Positions 18,028-27,677 of a stretch of 64,000 nucleotides of DNA are shown one piece after another. The notes below the pieces were generated by a model. That model did not search any database. It was not told the DNA's origin and saw nothing but the letters and a program-made list of their open reading frames with translations. The stretch comes from Pseudomonas sp. UMAB-08 (GTDB lineage Bacteria > Pseudomonadota > Gammaproteobacteria > Pseudomonadales > Pseudomonadaceae). Numbering within the stretch: position 1 is the stretch's first letter; each line of letters begins with the position of its first letter. The DNA lies in contig NZ_LT607414.1 in NCBI RefSeq assembly GCF_900095225.1, forward strand, positions 154,117 to 218,116, read 5' to 3'. The position numbers were made by a program, and so were the translations under genes.

Positions 18028-18648
18028 CTATCGCGCTGTACCGTCGTGGGGCTTATAGAAGAGAAACTTCCCGGTCTCGGCTGTCTTGATGTATTCCTTG
18101 GCCCAGTCGGGCGACACGTTCTTGCCGTGGAAATACATAGCGCCGTGGGTTCGGTCCGTCAGTTGCTGGTTGAGCGCTTTTCGCGCTATGTCCTTGGCAA
18201 TCGCGTAAGGGGCGTCCTCTTCTGCCTGATCCGAACGCCCATCACACCACCACGAAAACTGACAGGCATGCTTTTCAGAGCCTTGCTTGACCACCGCGCA
18301 CACCGTATCTGGAAAACCCTCATGGCCAAGTCGGTTCATGACAACGCTGGCGACGGCTTCCATGTCGGCAGAGGCCCCACCTTTGGCTTCCCAGTAAATG
18401 GAGCGTGCAAGACAGGTAATTGCATCGTCCAAAGGTGCTTTTCCTACCGGATCGACCGCCTGCGCTTCAGGTTGTGTGATGGCCTCGGCCTTGGGCGCAG
18501 GTGTCGTGCTCCCCTTCTCTGCAGCTTTCTGCTCCAGGACCTGCGCTTTGCCCACAGCCACTTCCTTATTTTGCGCCTGGTCAGCCGCGATCGCCGGACC
18601 TATGAGAAGGGCTATTGCGAGGCAGGCTGCTATCCCTTTGAGGCGCAT
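18028..18648 (-). CDS. Secreted SleB-type cell-wall hydrolase
   Basis: A 206-residue protein. A Sec signal peptide (MRLKGIAACLAIALLIGPAIAA) is followed by an Ala/Lys-rich linker (to about residue 75) and a Hydrolase_2/SleB domain. The domain shows the family stretch CLARSIYWEAKG, with its catalytic Glu, and VASVVMNRLGHEGFPDTVCAVV. It probably cleaves peptidoglycan in the periplasm. The start at 18648 is preferred over an in-frame ATG 36 bases upstream because AAGG lies nine bases before it and the signal peptide is then N-terminal. It is divergent from a CAP-domain gene. Confidence 0.82.
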   Translation of the reverse strand: MRLKGIAACLAIALLIGPAIAADQAQNKEVAVGKAQVLEQKAAEKGSTTPAPKAEAITQPEAQAVDPVGKAPLDDAITCLARSIYWEAKGGASADMEAVASVVMNRLGHEGFPDTVCAVVKQGSEKHACQFSWWCDGRSDQAEEDAPYAIAKDIARKALNQQLTDRTHGAMYFHGKNVSPDWAKEYIKTAETGKFLFYKPHDGTAR

Positions 18649-18864
18649 GGTCGAACCTTCTGACGGAACCACTCTGTAGTGCATCGATGGGTGCGCCCTG
18701 TTTGCGACTTCGCTTTATTGTAGTCGTCAAATCATTCCAGCAGCGTGTGTCAACACACTAAGCGTCATGCGTACCAAACGATTTTCGGTCCGGCGTGAAA
18801 AGGCATTGCGCTGGGTGGGGCGAAATCGCGCATCATGGCCGCAGTCAGTTCAAGAGAGACTTCC

Positions 18865-19716
18865 ATGCGCCTCCTATCATCCGCTATTCGTCTTGCCGCA
18901 TTTTCGCTGGGGCTGGTGTTCGCCGCCACTGCCGTGGCGACCGAGGACACCCAACTGGTCGAGTCGATCAACGCTTACCGCAGCCAGGGGCAGCGCTGCG
19001 CGGGCCAGGCGTCCCAGGAGTTACCGCCGCTAGCATCCGATCCGCGTTTGGTCCTGCCCGCCAACAGTGTCGGGGACTTGCAGCAGGCGCTGGCGCGGGC
19101 GACTTATCCGATGGTCAACGTGCAGGCGATCAGCCTGTCCGGACCGCGTGATGCGCAGTCGGCCATGACGGCGGTGCGGGAGAGCTTTTGCCAAGTCGTG
19201 CTGGACCCGCAATTCGTCGATATCGGCGTGAGCCGAGAGGGACGTGAGTGGCGCATCGTTCTGGCGCGTCCGCTGTTGGCTGGGCGCTTGGGCGACTGGC
19301 AGGCGGAAGGACAGAAGCTCCTCGAAATGATCAACACCGCACGCACGCAGCCGCGCCAGTGTGGCACCCAATCCTTTGCCGCCACGACGCCACTGGCCTG
19401 GAACGCGATGCTCGCGACGGCGGCCGAGAACTATGCCCGGGCCATGGCCAACAACAACTTCTTTGATCATAAAGGCCGCGATGGCCGCACACCGGGCGAC
19501 CGGGCTGAACTGGCAGGCTACGTCGGCCAGCAGATCGGCGAGAACATCGCCGCCGGGCAGGACGTCGCGCGCAAGGTGGTCGATGGCTGGCTGGCCAGTT
19601 CCGGTCACTGCGCCAACCTGATGAACCCACAGTTCCGCGAGCTGGGCGCAGCCTATGCGGTTGATCCGAAGAGTGATGCGGGGATTTACTGGACGGCTAT
19701 GTTCGGCACGCAGTGA
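18865..19716 (+). CDS. Secreted CAP/SCP-domain protein
   Basis: A 283-residue protein with a signal peptide ending near AVA at residues 23-25, a poorly conserved N-terminal half (about 30-150), and a C-terminal CAP domain (155-280). CAP hallmarks are visible: INTART, LAWNAMLATAAENYA, NNNFFDHKGRDG, GENIAAGQ and SGHCANLMNPQF. Bacterial CAP proteins are exported, and their activity is unclear (proposed lipid or cell-wall interaction). The gene is divergent from the SleB-type hydrolase. The ATG at 18865 follows AGAGAGA and places the signal peptide at the N-terminus. Confidence 0.82.
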   Translation: MRLLSSAIRLAAFSLGLVFAATAVATEDTQLVESINAYRSQGQRCAGQASQELPPLASDPRLVLPANSVGDLQQALARATYPMVNVQAISLSGPRDAQSAMTAVRESFCQVVLDPQFVDIGVSREGREWRIVLARPLLAGRLGDWQAEGQKLLEMINTARTQPRQCGTQSFAATTPLAWNAMLATAAENYARAMANNNFFDHKGRDGRTPGDRAELAGYVGQQIGENIAAGQDVARKVVDGWLASSGHCANLMNPQFRELGAAYAVDPKSDAGIYWTAMFGTQ

Positions 19717-19731
19717 GTGCCTGAACACATC

Positions 19732-20454
19732 CTAGAGCATGCGTGGGCCGCGCCCGTTATTGTGCACTGAGGCCTCTCCAAGACGCTCCAGCACAAAGGC
19801 CTTCGCGTGACGTGTCATCTGGTCGAGATGCCGGTCGCGCTGCTTCTCGGCATCCATCATCGCCTTTTTTCCATGTTGCTGAAGCAGATAAGTATGTATC
19901 TGCCGCACCTCCACAGATTTATAAATAGGCGCGACATCCAGCACCGCCAACAGGCTGTCCGTACCGTGGTCACGGGTGTTCATGAGCACCTGGGGACCGC
20001 GCACGCCCACAACCTGAAACCCCATCGACTCGAAATGCGGAACCTTGGCAACGAAGCAGGCCAGCTCGGCATGAGGGTATCGACCGACCATTTCCTGCAG
20101 CATCGCGCGCGCAACACCCCGACGTCGGTGGCTTGCCTGCACAGCCATATAGGCCACTGCGCAGGCTTCGGGATCGTCCTTCACGGGCAGATACAGCAAG
20201 AAGCCGACGACTGCGGAAGGGTCCTGAGCATCCGACGCTACGATCAACTCGACCGGAATACCTTTGGAGCCGTCCATAGCGTCCAGATAGAGATGAACCT
20301 CGTATCCGATACCGTATTGATACAGGTTGTAGAGAGGATTGCTCGGTGCGATCGCCACCATGCTGATGTCGGTTACGTAATCGACGACCATCTGCAAAAT
20401 CTGGCTTTTGATGGGCTCGGGCGGCGGGGTTTCAAAGAGGGTGATGGTGGACAT
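19732..20454 (-). CDS. GNAT-family acetyltransferase with C-terminal extension
   Basis: A 240-residue protein. The GNAT core spans about residues 30-165, with the acetyl-CoA motif YMAVQASHRRRGVARAM (core RRRGVARA near 111-118). A helical, charged C-terminal tail of about 70 residues follows. Similar proteins are common in Pseudomonas, some on plasmids and integrative elements. It is convergent with the CAP gene (15 bp apart). The acetylated substrate is unknown. Confidence 0.75.
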   Translation of the reverse strand: MSTITLFETPPPEPIKSQILQMVVDYVTDISMVAIAPSNPLYNLYQYGIGYEVHLYLDAMDGSKGIPVELIVASDAQDPSAVVGFLLYLPVKDDPEACAVAYMAVQASHRRRGVARAMLQEMVGRYPHAELACFVAKVPHFESMGFQVVGVRGPQVLMNTRDHGTDSLLAVLDVAPIYKSVEVRQIHTYLLQQHGKKAMMDAEKQRDRHLDQMTRHAKAFVLERLGEASVHNNGRGPRML

Positions 20455-20648
20455 TACGTATCTGACTCCGGGACTAAGGCGTGCCCGTGACTTGAAAGAT
20501 CAGCGCCGGGCGGGCTCATCATAACGTGTCTTCACGCTAACAAAGTGTTGCGCGGCTTGCCCTCTGCCCTCCCCTAGCCGCCAGAACGTCGGGGCGGCGC
20601 TACCGCGCTGATAAACCGCTATACCTTCTTCGCGCCTGCGTATCGCAT

Positions 20649-21764
20649 TCAGCGGTTTTTTCCCCATTGATCATTACTCATCGCCAAGCGAAACCCGAGG
20701 TGCGACATGGCATTCATCGGATCCGCCCCCTGCCTGGCGCTGGTTCGAAAGCTCGTGCAGTAGCTGTCACTGCAAAGAAAAGATCCACCGCGAATCACAC
20801 GCTGCGGTGCATTGGCTGTTACCCCGAGTGCCGGGTCATAACTCTGGAGCGGACCCATCGGGTTAAACGATACTTCGCCAGCCGGCTGAAGCTTGAGCCC
20901 TACTCTGAACGCATCAGCGCGATACCAATCGGCGATCCACTGCCAAACGTTCCCTGACATGTCGTACAGCCCATAAGCGTTGGGCTTGTAACTGCCTACA
21001 GGCTGGGTGCCAATCTTGAATTTATTGCGGGACCCTGTAACAGGGAACGGTTGTACCTCATTCCAGGTATTGGCCATCTTTTCGCCGCCCGGCGTGAAAT
21101 CACTCCCCCATGCATAGTCCGCTTGTTCCAGCCCGCCTCTTGCGGCGTATTCCCATTCAGCCTCGGTCAGCAGGCGCTTGTGTGCCCACTTTGCGTACGC
21201 CTCTGCATCCTCATGTGAAACCTGAACGACCGGATGGGTTTCCTTGCCTTCGATTGTACTGTCGGGGCCAGACGGATGGCGCCAGTCAGCCCCCTGGACA
21301 AACGCCCACCACTGGCTGAAATCATTCAGGGGGATTGGCCTGTCTGCGCCCACAAAAACCAATGCCCCGGGCACCATGACGCTGTCATCCGGTTCTGGCG
21401 TACCAGGTGGTAGCTGTACTTTCAGATCATCCCATTTGGGTTTGCGTTCGGCGGTGGTCACATAATGTGTTTCAGAAATAAAACGGGCGTAATCTGCGTT
21501 GGTAACGTCGTTGCGGTCAATCCAATAACCATCGAGTCGAACCTTATGGGCCGGCCCCTCATTGGGTCGCGCCTTCTTATGATCGCTCCCCATCAAGAAT
21601 TCACCGGGAGGAATCCAGACCATATCCAAAGGGCCATTTTTCCCATCACCCAGCGTCAAAGACGATGGACCACGAATGTACTGATTCACAGCAAAAGCCA
21701 GGCAGGCAGACACTACCCCGACTGCGATTATGGCAATGCTCCAGCGCCGTTTCCTGACAAGCAT
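20649..21764 (-). CDS. Formylglycine-generating enzyme (sulfatase maturation, SUMF1 type)
   Basis: A 371-residue FGE-sulfatase protein with an N-terminal membrane anchor (residues about 7-27) and a periplasmic catalytic domain. Family blocks are PPGEFLMGS, HPVVQVSHEDAEAYAKW, LLTEAEWEYAARGG, GNVWQWIADWY and RVIRGGSFLC. The two copper/active-site cysteines are present in SFLCSDSYCTSFRTSAR. It converts the CxPxR cysteine of a sulfatase to formylglycine. It is divergent from a sulfatase with a CSPTR site at 22.0 kb, its obvious client. The 270 bp between them carry the promoters. Confidence 0.88.
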   Translation of the reverse strand: MLVRKRRWSIAIIAVGVVSACLAFAVNQYIRGPSSLTLGDGKNGPLDMVWIPPGEFLMGSDHKKARPNEGPAHKVRLDGYWIDRNDVTNADYARFISETHYVTTAERKPKWDDLKVQLPPGTPEPDDSVMVPGALVFVGADRPIPLNDFSQWWAFVQGADWRHPSGPDSTIEGKETHPVVQVSHEDAEAYAKWAHKRLLTEAEWEYAARGGLEQADYAWGSDFTPGGEKMANTWNEVQPFPVTGSRNKFKIGTQPVGSYKPNAYGLYDMSGNVWQWIADWYRADAFRVGLKLQPAGEVSFNPMGPLQSYDPALGVTANAPQRVIRGGSFLCSDSYCTSFRTSARQGADPMNAMSHLGFRLAMSNDQWGKNR

Positions 21765-22035
21765 TTGTGCGCCCCTTGGTTTCCTTCAGGCTGAGGTCAT
21801 TGCTCAGCCTTTCTGACGTCAGGATCAGTTATAGACACCGTACCTCTCTTGTCAAAGGCCATACGGGTTACAGACAGCGCCAGAACTTCAGCGCCAGCGA
21901 GCCGCACGGCGAGATTGATCAGGCTTACGGCTGTCGGTTAAAACAGGACAACCCGAGCCAAATTTGAACCAAAAGCTATCATCAGCCTGAGCAGTAACCG
22001 ACACGTAGCGGCGCATGCCCGCACCGGAGCACATG

Positions 22036-24567
22036 ATGAGTGTCCCTCGTTCAACCTCAGCTCGGCGAACTGTCCACCCCTTGCTACGATGCCTCGCCCT
22101 TGGCCTCGGTGTATTCATCGGCTGCGCACACGCCGATCAACTCAATGGCCCCCCCGGCGCAACCAGCACCACCCGAGTGATTTCAGGGCAGCAGCTACCC
22201 GCGCCCGACCTGCCGTTCGAGGGCTCGATCACGGACATCGCGCAAAGCTCAAAACCCTACTGGCCGGCGACGATAGTCCCGCCCAAGGGCGCGCCGAATG
22301 TGTTGCTGATAATCACCGACGACGCCGGCTATGGTGTGTCCAGTACCTTTGGCGGGGTGATCCCGACGCCGAGCATGGATCGCATCGCGGCCAACGGCCT
22401 GCGCTTCAACGACTTCAACTCTACCGCACTGTGCTCGCCTACCCGCGCAGCGCTCATTACCGGACGCAACCATCACTCGGTCGGCTTCGGGACTGTTTCA
22501 GAAGCCGCCACCGGCTATCCCGGCTATGACAGCGTCATTGAAAAGGACACGGCGACTGTCGGCCGCATACTGCAGGAGAATGGGTACCACACCTCCTGGT
22601 TCGGCAAGGATCACAACACTCCCGCCTTCCAGGCCAGCCAGGCCGGCCCCTTCGATCAGTGGCCAACCGGCATGGGCTTTGAGTACTTCTACGGTTTTGT
22701 CGGTGGTGACACCAATCAGTGGCAACCCAATCTGTTCCGCAACACCACACCGATCTATCCGTTCGAGGGCAAGCCCGGCTGGAACCTGACCACGGGGATG
22801 GCCGACGATGCGATCGACTACATGCAACGCATGAACGCGCTGACGCCGGACCGACCGTTTTTTGTCTACTACGCGCCCGGCGGCACCCACGCGCCGCACC
22901 ACCCGACGCAGGAGTGGATCAAGAAAGTCAGCGACATGCACCTCTTCGACGGCGGCTGGAACCAGCTGCGCGAGACCATTTTCGCCAACCAGAAGAAGCT
23001 CGGCGTGGTCCCGCCGAACACCCTGCTGACTCCTTGGCCAAAAGATCTGCTGCCCGAATGGGACAGCCTGAGCGCCGACCAGAAGAAGCTGTATATCCGC
23101 CAGGCTGAGGTGTTCGCCGCTTATGAGGCCTACACCGACCACGAGATTGGCCGGGTGATCCAGACTGTCGAGGATATGGGCAAGCTGGACAACACCCTGA
23201 TCATCTATATCACTGGCGACAATGGCACCAGCTCTGAAGGCCAGATGTTCGGTACACCCAACGAAGTCGCCATGTTCAACGGCGTGCAAATACCGGTCGA
23301 GTTGCAGCTGAAGAAATTCTATGACGCCTGGGGCACCGACCAGACCTATAACCACATGGCCGCTGGCTGGGCCTGGGCCTTCGATGTGCCCTTCACGTGG
23401 GTCAAGCAGGTAGCTTCGCACATGGGCGGCGTGCGCCAGGGCATGGCGATTTCCTGGCCTGCGCGGATCACTGACAAGGGCGGCATCCGCTCCCAGTTCC
23501 ACCACGTCATCGACATCGTACCGACCATCCTGGAGGCCGCCGGCATCAGTGCGCCAAAGCTGGTGAATGGCATTGTCCAGAAACCGATCGAGGGCACCAG
23601 CCTGCTCTACACCTTCGACAAGGCCAACGCCGAAGCGCCCTCTACCCACAAGACCCAGTACTTCGAGATGATGGGCGACCATGCTCTCTATCACGACGGC
23701 TGGATCGCCAGTACCAAGGTCGTGCGGGCACCGTGGGACATGACCGCCAAAGCAACCGATCCGATGAAGATGGAATGGGAGCTGTACAACCTGAACGAGG
23801 ACTACTCGCAGTCCACCGATCTGGCGACGCAACATCCCGAAAAGCTCAAGCAGATGCAGGCCATGTTCATGGACGAGGCACGCAAGTATCAGGTACTGCC
23901 GCTGGATACCTCGGTACTGCCACGGATGATCGCCCCGAGACCGAGCATTACAGCCGGGCGCAATATGTTCACCTGGACCCATCCGCTGATTGGTACGCCC
24001 AATGGTGACGCGCCGAGCGTGCTGAATACCTCCTACACCTTCACTGCCGAGGTGGAGGTTGCGCAAAACGGCGCCGAAGGCATGCTGATCACCCAAGGCG
24101 GACGCTTCGCCGGCTACGGTTTCTATGTCCTGAAGAGTAAACCGGTGTTCTTGTGGAACCTGATCGATCTGGAGCGAGTGCGCTGGGAAGGTGCCGACGC
24201 ACTCACGCCGGGCAAGCATGTGCTGGAGTTCGACTTCAAGTACGACGGCCTGGGCGCCGAGACGCTGGGGTTCAACAATTTCTCCGGTGTCGGTCGCGGC
24301 GGTATGGGCACCCTCAAGGTAGATGGCAAGCTGGCGGATCAACACAAAATGGACCACAGTTTGCCCTTCACCCTGGCATGGGACGAAAGCCTGGATATCG
24401 GCTCTGACACCCTCACAGGGGTCAACGACGCCGATTATCTGCCGCCGTTCACCTTCACCGGCAAGCTGAACAAGATCACCCTGAAGATCGACCGGCCTCA
24501 GCTAAGCAAAGCCGATATCGAGAAACTGGAGCAAGCCCAGCGCGCCATCGAAAGCGGCAAAGAGTAA
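22036..24567 (+). CDS. Exported arylsulfatase-family sulfatase, large type
   Basis: An 843-residue alkaline-phosphatase-superfamily sulfatase. A signal peptide (about residues 1-36, ending HADQ) leads to the nucleophile site ALCSPTRAALITGR, whose Cys becomes formylglycine. Metal ligands are suggested in NVLLIITDDAGYG and YITGDNG. The last 200 residues form an extra beta-rich domain. It should hydrolyse sulfate esters in the periplasm and supply sulfur. The start at 22036 is chosen from two adjacent ATGs by CGGAG spacing. The substrate is unknown. It is matured by the divergent FGE. A phosphatidylcholine synthase follows 281 bp later. Confidence 0.88.
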   Translation: MSVPRSTSARRTVHPLLRCLALGLGVFIGCAHADQLNGPPGATSTTRVISGQQLPAPDLPFEGSITDIAQSSKPYWPATIVPPKGAPNVLLIITDDAGYGVSSTFGGVIPTPSMDRIAANGLRFNDFNSTALCSPTRAALITGRNHHSVGFGTVSEAATGYPGYDSVIEKDTATVGRILQENGYHTSWFGKDHNTPAFQASQAGPFDQWPTGMGFEYFYGFVGGDTNQWQPNLFRNTTPIYPFEGKPGWNLTTGMADDAIDYMQRMNALTPDRPFFVYYAPGGTHAPHHPTQEWIKKVSDMHLFDGGWNQLRETIFANQKKLGVVPPNTLLTPWPKDLLPEWDSLSADQKKLYIRQAEVFAAYEAYTDHEIGRVIQTVEDMGKLDNTLIIYITGDNGTSSEGQMFGTPNEVAMFNGVQIPVELQLKKFYDAWGTDQTYNHMAAGWAWAFDVPFTWVKQVASHMGGVRQGMAISWPARITDKGGIRSQFHHVIDIVPTILEAAGISAPKLVNGIVQKPIEGTSLLYTFDKANAEAPSTHKTQYFEMMGDHALYHDGWIASTKVVRAPWDMTAKATDPMKMEWELYNLNEDYSQSTDLATQHPEKLKQMQAMFMDEARKYQVLPLDTSVLPRMIAPRPSITAGRNMFTWTHPLIGTPNGDAPSVLNTSYTFTAEVEVAQNGAEGMLITQGGRFAGYGFYVLKSKPVFLWNLIDLERVRWEGADALTPGKHVLEFDFKYDGLGAETLGFNNFSGVGRGGMGTLKVDGKLADQHKMDHSLPFTLAWDESLDIGSDTLTGVNDADYLPPFTFTGKLNKITLKIDRPQLSKADIEKLEQAQRAIESGKE

Positions 24568-24751
24568 GGCCCGAGGTCGAAAGCGAACCGCAGGAGACCT
24601 TTCGATCGGCTTCCCTTGAGGCCACGCCATCGTTGTAGAGTTTTTTGTTTGCCGCTCGCAGCCACTGCGAGCAACACAGCTTAGAAGTACTGTCCTGCCA
24701 AGCCACAAAGTGAGTCGCAGCCCCAAATACGTCTTGCCGGTGAACCTTATC

Positions 24752-24820
24752 ACCGGATATCCGGTCGATAGTTGCAACCTAGCTAGGTTTTCCAGTGACC
24801 CCGTCGAGGGTGGTCACTGG
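24752..24820 (+). promoter_or_regulatory. Palindrome and leader hairpin upstream of pcs
   Basis: ACCGGATATCCGGT at 24752-24765 is a perfect 14-bp palindrome. CCAGTGACC (24792-24800) pairs perfectly with GGTCACTGG (24812-24820), and the hairpin ends 15 bases before the GGAGA ribosome site. Neither has a T run, so an operator or a leader structure is more likely than a terminator. Confidence 0.35.
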
Positions 24821-24848
24821 ACTGCTTTACTTCCTGGAGAACGTCCCC

Positions 24849-25568
24849 GTGATATCGACTCTACGCATAGCCAGACTCAAAGCATGGGGCGCCCATGGTT
24901 TTACCGCCACCGGCGTGGTCACTGCCTTTTTGGCGACCATCGCATTATTCGAAAATCAGCCTAAAGCCTGCCTGCTGTGGCTAGGCGTCGCCCTGATAGT
25001 GGATGGACTGGACGGTGCGCTGGCCCGTAAGGTCAATGTCCAGTCCGTACTGCCGGGTTTCGACGGGTCCGTCCTGGATCTTGTCATCGACTACCTGACG
25101 TATGTATTTATCCCGGCCCTGTTCATCTATCGCTATATCCCGCTACCGGACTACACCCTGCTGCTGACCATATCGCTAATCCTGGTCTCGTCACTCTTTT
25201 GCTTCTGCAACGTAAACATGAAGAGCAAGGACAACTACTTTCAGGGCTTCCCGGCAGCGTGGAACGTTGTCACCCTGTGTCTTTACATTATTTCCCCGAC
25301 GCCCTGGCTAACGCTGATCACCATTATCGGGTTGGCGCTATTGACCCTAACCCGGATCAAGTTCCTTCACCCCTTCCGCGTCCGTCGATTCATGCCGATC
25401 AACATTGCAGTGACCTCCATTTGGCTGCTGTGCAGCCTGTCGCTGGTTATGAACCATCCCGACAGCAACCCGATGGTGATGGGGCTGTGGCTCACGATGT
25501 CAGCCTATTTTTTGGGTATCTGCGCCTGGCGCACGTCAGTGGAGTGGCTCGACAGTTCGCGGGTATGA
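24849..25568 (+). CDS. pcs: Phosphatidylcholine synthase (CDP-alcohol phosphatidyltransferase)
   Basis: A 239-residue inner-membrane enzyme that condenses CDP-diacylglycerol with choline. The CDP-alcohol transferase signature is DGLDGALAR followed by PGFDGSVLDLVID (about residues 52-78). About eight hydrophobic segments and the ISTLRIARLKAWGAHGFTA N-terminus fit bacterial Pcs rather than Pss or PgsA. The GTG at 24849 is chosen because GGAGA lies eight bases upstream. An ATG 18 codons earlier falls in the leader hairpin. The gene is convergent with the ArnT-like gene (11 bp). Its choline substrate connects loosely to the trimethylammonium theme of the window. Confidence 0.82.
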   Translation: MISTLRIARLKAWGAHGFTATGVVTAFLATIALFENQPKACLLWLGVALIVDGLDGALARKVNVQSVLPGFDGSVLDLVIDYLTYVFIPALFIYRYIPLPDYTLLLTISLILVSSLFCFCNVNMKSKDNYFQGFPAAWNVVTLCLYIISPTPWLTLITIIGLALLTLTRIKFLHPFRVRRFMPINIAVTSIWLLCSLSLVMNHPDSNPMVMGLWLTMSAYFLGICAWRTSVEWLDSSRV

Positions 25569-25579
25569 AGAGCGCGGGA

Positions 25580-26998
25580 TCAGCGGCAGTGGGCCCCCAA
25601 CTGGATGAGAAGCGCTGAGCGGTGTGGTTTCAAATACGGCTCAATCTCGCCCAGTTTGCACGATGCCAGGCCCAGCAATTCTTGCGCCAAGGGTTGCTGC
25701 ACGAACAGTAGCCCCGGTGACTCGCTTTTTCTTTGCACCTCTTCAATCGTGAGTGGCACAACCGGACGCCCCATGTAATAGACCAACCGAATATCCGGTT
25801 CACCCACACTGTAGGCATTTTGACCAGGGTGCTCGGCCGACAGGGTGGCGATTTGTTCGAGGCCGTCGACCCGATAAGCCAGTGCACGCGACTCGATGAA
25901 CACGTAAAACACTAAAAATCCGGCCAGCATCACGTATGGAACAATGGCGAGGCAAACTCGCCAGCGTCCCTTGGTATCTTCAAACAACGCCGCCCAGTGC
26001 AGGGCCAGCAGTAGCGCGATAGCCGGGTAAGTCGGCAACAGATATTTGGCATGCTTTTCGGTGAAAAGAGAAAAAACCAGCAATGGCAGCAGACTGCAGC
26101 ACAGCAGCATGGCCGCCTCGCGACGCTCGCGAATCAGCGCCCAGAATTTCCGAGGCTGCACGAACACAATCAACCAGAATGGAAAGAAGTCTCCGGCCAG
26201 GTACTGCAGATAGGCGTACCAGGACTCAGCACCCTGCCCGTCGATTTTTTTCACGATGTCTTCGTTAATGATCGACGCCCAGATACCCCAACCCAGCGTC
26301 AGAGACACCGCCACATACCAGGAACTGCCCACCACAGCGGCGACCAACCAGCCCCAGCCATCACATAAGTAGGCCTTGGCCCTGGCGTCTCGATAGATCA
26401 AGGCATAGGCCAGAATAGGCGCCGTCACCCACAACAGGCAGACCGGCCCCTTGGTCAACAGCGCACAACCCAGAAGCGCGTAACTGAGTCGGCTCCAACC
26501 GACTCGTCCCTGGTTGAACACATACTGCCAAGCTGCCATCAAGGAACCAAAACACAGCAGGGTCAACAGCATCTCAATTTCCGAGCGGCGTGCAAACAGG
26601 CTGAACCCCGCGTTTGCGGCCAGAAATACTGCGGCGAACAAACCTGCCTGCCGCCCTCCCTGCTTAGCTCCATACAGATAGGCTCCGACACAACACAATG
26701 TCGCAGACAGCGCCGATGGCAGGCGAACGCTCCACTCGGACAAGCTGCCCAGCGCGGCGGTCGAAATAAGGCTTATCCAATAAAAAAACGGCGGCTTGGA
26801 CAGGTACAGCTCACCGTTCATGTAGGGCAAAAGCCAGCCCCCCGCTGCGCGCATCTCACGCACGGTGACTGCTCGACGAGCTTCGTTGACACTGAGAAAT
26901 GGCACGTTGCCCAGCCCCCAGAAAAACAGAAGCACAATGGCGACAGCAGCGATCAAGTTGATGTCTCGGGCCGACAAACGACTGATGCTCAACTTCAT
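25580..26998 (-). CDS. ArnT/PMT-like membrane glycosyltransferase (GT83-type)
   Basis: A 472-residue protein with about 11-12 transmembrane segments. The PMT-type first periplasmic loop contains NEARRAVTVREM and the KPPFFYW motif, corresponding to the E/R and KPP elements of lipid-linked sugar transferases. It should move a sugar from polyprenyl phosphate to lipid A or another acceptor on the periplasmic face. The length is shorter than that of ArnT (about 550), and no arn genes adjoin. Hence it is a family-level call only. Confidence 0.72.
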   Translation of the reverse strand: MKLSISRLSARDINLIAAVAIVLLFFWGLGNVPFLSVNEARRAVTVREMRAAGGWLLPYMNGELYLSKPPFFYWISLISTAALGSLSEWSVRLPSALSATLCCVGAYLYGAKQGGRQAGLFAAVFLAANAGFSLFARRSEIEMLLTLLCFGSLMAAWQYVFNQGRVGWSRLSYALLGCALLTKGPVCLLWVTAPILAYALIYRDARAKAYLCDGWGWLVAAVVGSSWYVAVSLTLGWGIWASIINEDIVKKIDGQGAESWYAYLQYLAGDFFPFWLIVFVQPRKFWALIRERREAAMLLCCSLLPLLVFSLFTEKHAKYLLPTYPAIALLLALHWAALFEDTKGRWRVCLAIVPYVMLAGFLVFYVFIESRALAYRVDGLEQIATLSAEHPGQNAYSVGEPDIRLVYYMGRPVVPLTIEEVQRKSESPGLLFVQQPLAQELLGLASCKLGEIEPYLKPHRSALLIQLGAHCR

Positions 26999-27181
26999 TC
27001 GGGGCTCTCCACGTATGCCGGCAGAGCGGCCTTCGATTTAGTGAGCAGGCACACCCGATTGGGCTTGCCCCTGTTTTTTCAGGCACATCCGAAGGACTCC
27101 TTTCGGCTGATTTTAGCAATCGTCAACGCCCGCGGCCAAGTCAGCCGAGGCTAGAGGGGCCGCAGTGAAGACGCTGAATAC

Positions 27182-27206
27182 CCAAGGCCCGCATTACGGG
27201 CCTTGG
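27182..27206 (-). terminator. Perfect 10-bp hairpin after the small membrane-protein gene
   Basis: CCAAGGCCCG (27182-27191) and CGGGCCTTGG (27197-27206) form a perfect stem with a 5-base loop just after the stop of the - strand gene at 27218. The T run is weak, so termination efficiency is uncertain. Confidence 0.55.
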
Positions 27207-27217
27207 CTTATTGGGGA

Positions 27218-27565
27218 TTAGAAGGGAAACGGCAGTGGGGAGACCACGGCATTCAGGTGGCTCAGGAAGAGAAACCCGGAAACCAGTACCGCATTGATCG
27301 ACCAGGCCACCGTTAGAAAGCGAGCAATCTGACCGTATAGGGGTTCACCGACATTATCCGCATTGCGCCATACGGCATTGAGCACGCACGCGGTATAAAC
27401 CACAAAACTTAGCAGCATGAGGCCAAACAGAGGGATGGTTACCTGATTGAAAGCCATCAGGATCAGGCCAAACAGTACATTGCTGAGGACTACGCCGTAG
27501 AGCCAGAAGACCACCCACAACGGGGTGCTGCCCTGCGAGTTCAACCACCGCTGAAGCTTGCTCAT
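27218..27565 (-). CDS. Small integral membrane protein, family not recognised
   Basis: A 115-residue protein with three hydrophobic segments (about residues 14-38, 42-64 and 82-105) separated by short polar loops (NAVWRNADNVGEPLYGQ). The ATG at 27565 follows GGAGA and is far better than upstream in-frame starts, which would add a basic unconserved stretch. It lies between two other small membrane ORFs and the ArnT-like gene, all on the - strand. It is probably an inner-membrane protein. No function can be assigned. Confidence 0.6.
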   Translation of the reverse strand: MSKLQRWLNSQGSTPLWVVFWLYGVVLSNVLFGLILMAFNQVTIPLFGLMLLSFVVYTACVLNAVWRNADNVGEPLYGQIARFLTVAWSINAVLVSGFLFLSHLNAVVSPLPFPF

Positions 27566-27677
27566 CACGTCTCCCTGGGCCGCCAATGGCCCGCGTAAAC
27601 CTGGAAGCCTGTACGCCTGGACCCAGGCACCGGTTGATGCCGACCTGCCCTGCCGGGCGTCGCGCCTATTTTTTAGT

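Noticed and set aside
22498..24357. 619-codon open frame on the - strand
   Set aside because: It lies entirely opposite the sulfatase gene, which has a signal peptide, a CSPTR site and a ribosome site. The antisense translation has no recognisable domain and is a by-product of GC-rich codon use.
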